Source: SAR324 cluster bacterium
GTDB lineage: Bacteria > SAR324 > JACQKK01
Assembly: GCA_027296185.1 (NCBI GenBank)
Contig: JAPUJL010000258.1
Location: 1 to 5,419, forward strand
Direction of reading: 5' to 3'
DNA: 5,419 bases
How positions within the stretch are numbered: position 1 is the first letter of the stretch; the number at the start of each line of letters is the position of its first letter. The notes under the pieces are model-generated. The model worked only from the letters and a program-made list of their open reading frames with translations. It had not been told where the DNA came from and did no database searches. Of the stretch, positions 5,192 through 5,419 are shown in pieces. The position numbers and the translations under genes were made by a program.

Positions 5192-5419
5192 ATGGGCAAG
5201 GCGTTATCCGAAGCGGAGATCGAACGCTACCGGCAGGAGGGCTATCACTTTCCCGTTCGCGCTTTCTCGGCGGACGAGATGGCCGGGCTGCGCCGGGAGG
5301 CCGAGGCGCTGGAGGGGCATCTGGGGGAGAGCCTGGTCGATTACCGCAGCAAGATCCATCTGGTGTCGACCGTGCTCAGCGGCCTGATCCGCCATCCGGC
5401 GATCCTGGACGCGGTGGAG
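5192..5419 (+). CDS. Phytanoyl-CoA dioxygenase (PhyH) family protein, N-terminal part only
   Basis: The first 76 codons of a gene run open to the window edge. The N-terminus LSEAEIERYRQEGYHFPVRA (5-24) followed by FSADEMAGLRREAEALE (25-41) is the standard opening of bacterial PhyH-family oxygenases: a helix, then Gly-Tyr-x-Phe-Pro, then a second helix. KIHLVSTVLSGLIRHPAILDAVE (in 54-76) matches the next family segment, often Lys-Pro-His-Leu and then Arg-His-Pro-x-Ile-Leu-Asp-Ala-Val. Such enzymes use Fe(II) and 2-oxoglutarate to hydroxylate, or in some branches halogenate, small molecules. The metal-binding His-x-Asp...His triad lies beyond the window, so hydroxylase and halogenase cannot be told apart. 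It is preceded by a 157-bp gap with a candidate terminator, so it may be transcribed separately. Confidence 0.8.
   Translation, partial: MGKALSEAEIERYRQEGYHFPVRAFSADEMAGLRREAEALEGHLGESLVDYRSKIHLVSTVLSGLIRHPAILDAVE

Noticed and set aside
4027..5199. Minus-strand open frame (390 codons) opposite the mu-crystallin-like gene
   Set aside because: Low-complexity shadow frame with no recognisable domain or convincing ribosome site.
4029..5387. Long + strand open frame (452 codons) overlapping the mu-crystallin-like gene and the PhyH start
   Set aside because: The translation is Arg/Gly/Ala/Pro-rich with no motifs. The other frame gives a complete recognisable protein, and 5192 onward gives a PhyH N-terminus.
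1..5419. CRISPR arrays, tRNA or rRNA genes, insertion sequences
   Set aside because: No regularly spaced repeats, cloverleaf-like segments, rRNA motifs, transposase sequence or long terminal inverted repeats were seen on either strand.

Overview
The window is a GC-rich bacterial segment with strong G/C preference at third codon positions. Every supportable gene is on the + strand: five complete protein genes and the first 76 codons of a sixth. There are no RNA genes, insertion sequences, CRISPR arrays or other mobile elements that I can see. The gene content (luciferase-like flavoenzyme, mu-crystallin-type dehydrogenase, phytanoyl-CoA dioxygenase family, SDR) fits a metabolically versatile soil, marine or sponge-associated bacterium such as a high-GC proteobacterium or a related uncultured lineage. 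The sequence alone does not fix the taxon.

Layout. Positions 1-155 are a noticeably AT-richer intergenic leader. It holds two perfect short palindromes (9-25 and 151-169, the second covering the first start codon) and a possible leftward sigma70-like promoter, which suggests a divergently transcribed gene beyond the left edge. At 156-908 is a stand-alone YjeF N-terminal (NAD(P)H-hydrate epimerase-like) gene. At 1056-2312 is an LLM-class flavin-dependent oxidoreductase. It is joined by a GTGA stop/start overlap to an alpha/beta hydrolase at 2309-3085. An SDR-fold protein follows at 3216-3998, an ornithine cyclodeaminase/mu-crystallin family protein at 4072-5034, and the N-terminus of a PhyH-type Fe(II)/2-oxoglutarate oxygenase from 5192 to the right edge. 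The gaps (147, 130, 73 and 157 bp) hold GC-rich inverted repeats. The last gap has a terminator-like hairpin followed by TTTT.

How the genes may work together (inference). The oxidoreductase-hydrolase pair resembles a flavin monooxygenase that makes an ester or lactone, or otherwise oxygenates a substrate, followed by a hydrolase that opens the product. The SDR, the mu-crystallin-like protein and the PhyH oxygenase would add further redox or imine/amino-acid steps. I recognise no named pathway with this gene order. The most notable oddity is that the SDR lacks all four canonical catalytic tetrad residues while its cofactor-binding motifs are intact. The YjeF and mu-crystallin proteins also have substitutions at positions that are characteristic of their best-studied relatives, so specific enzyme names should be used with care.
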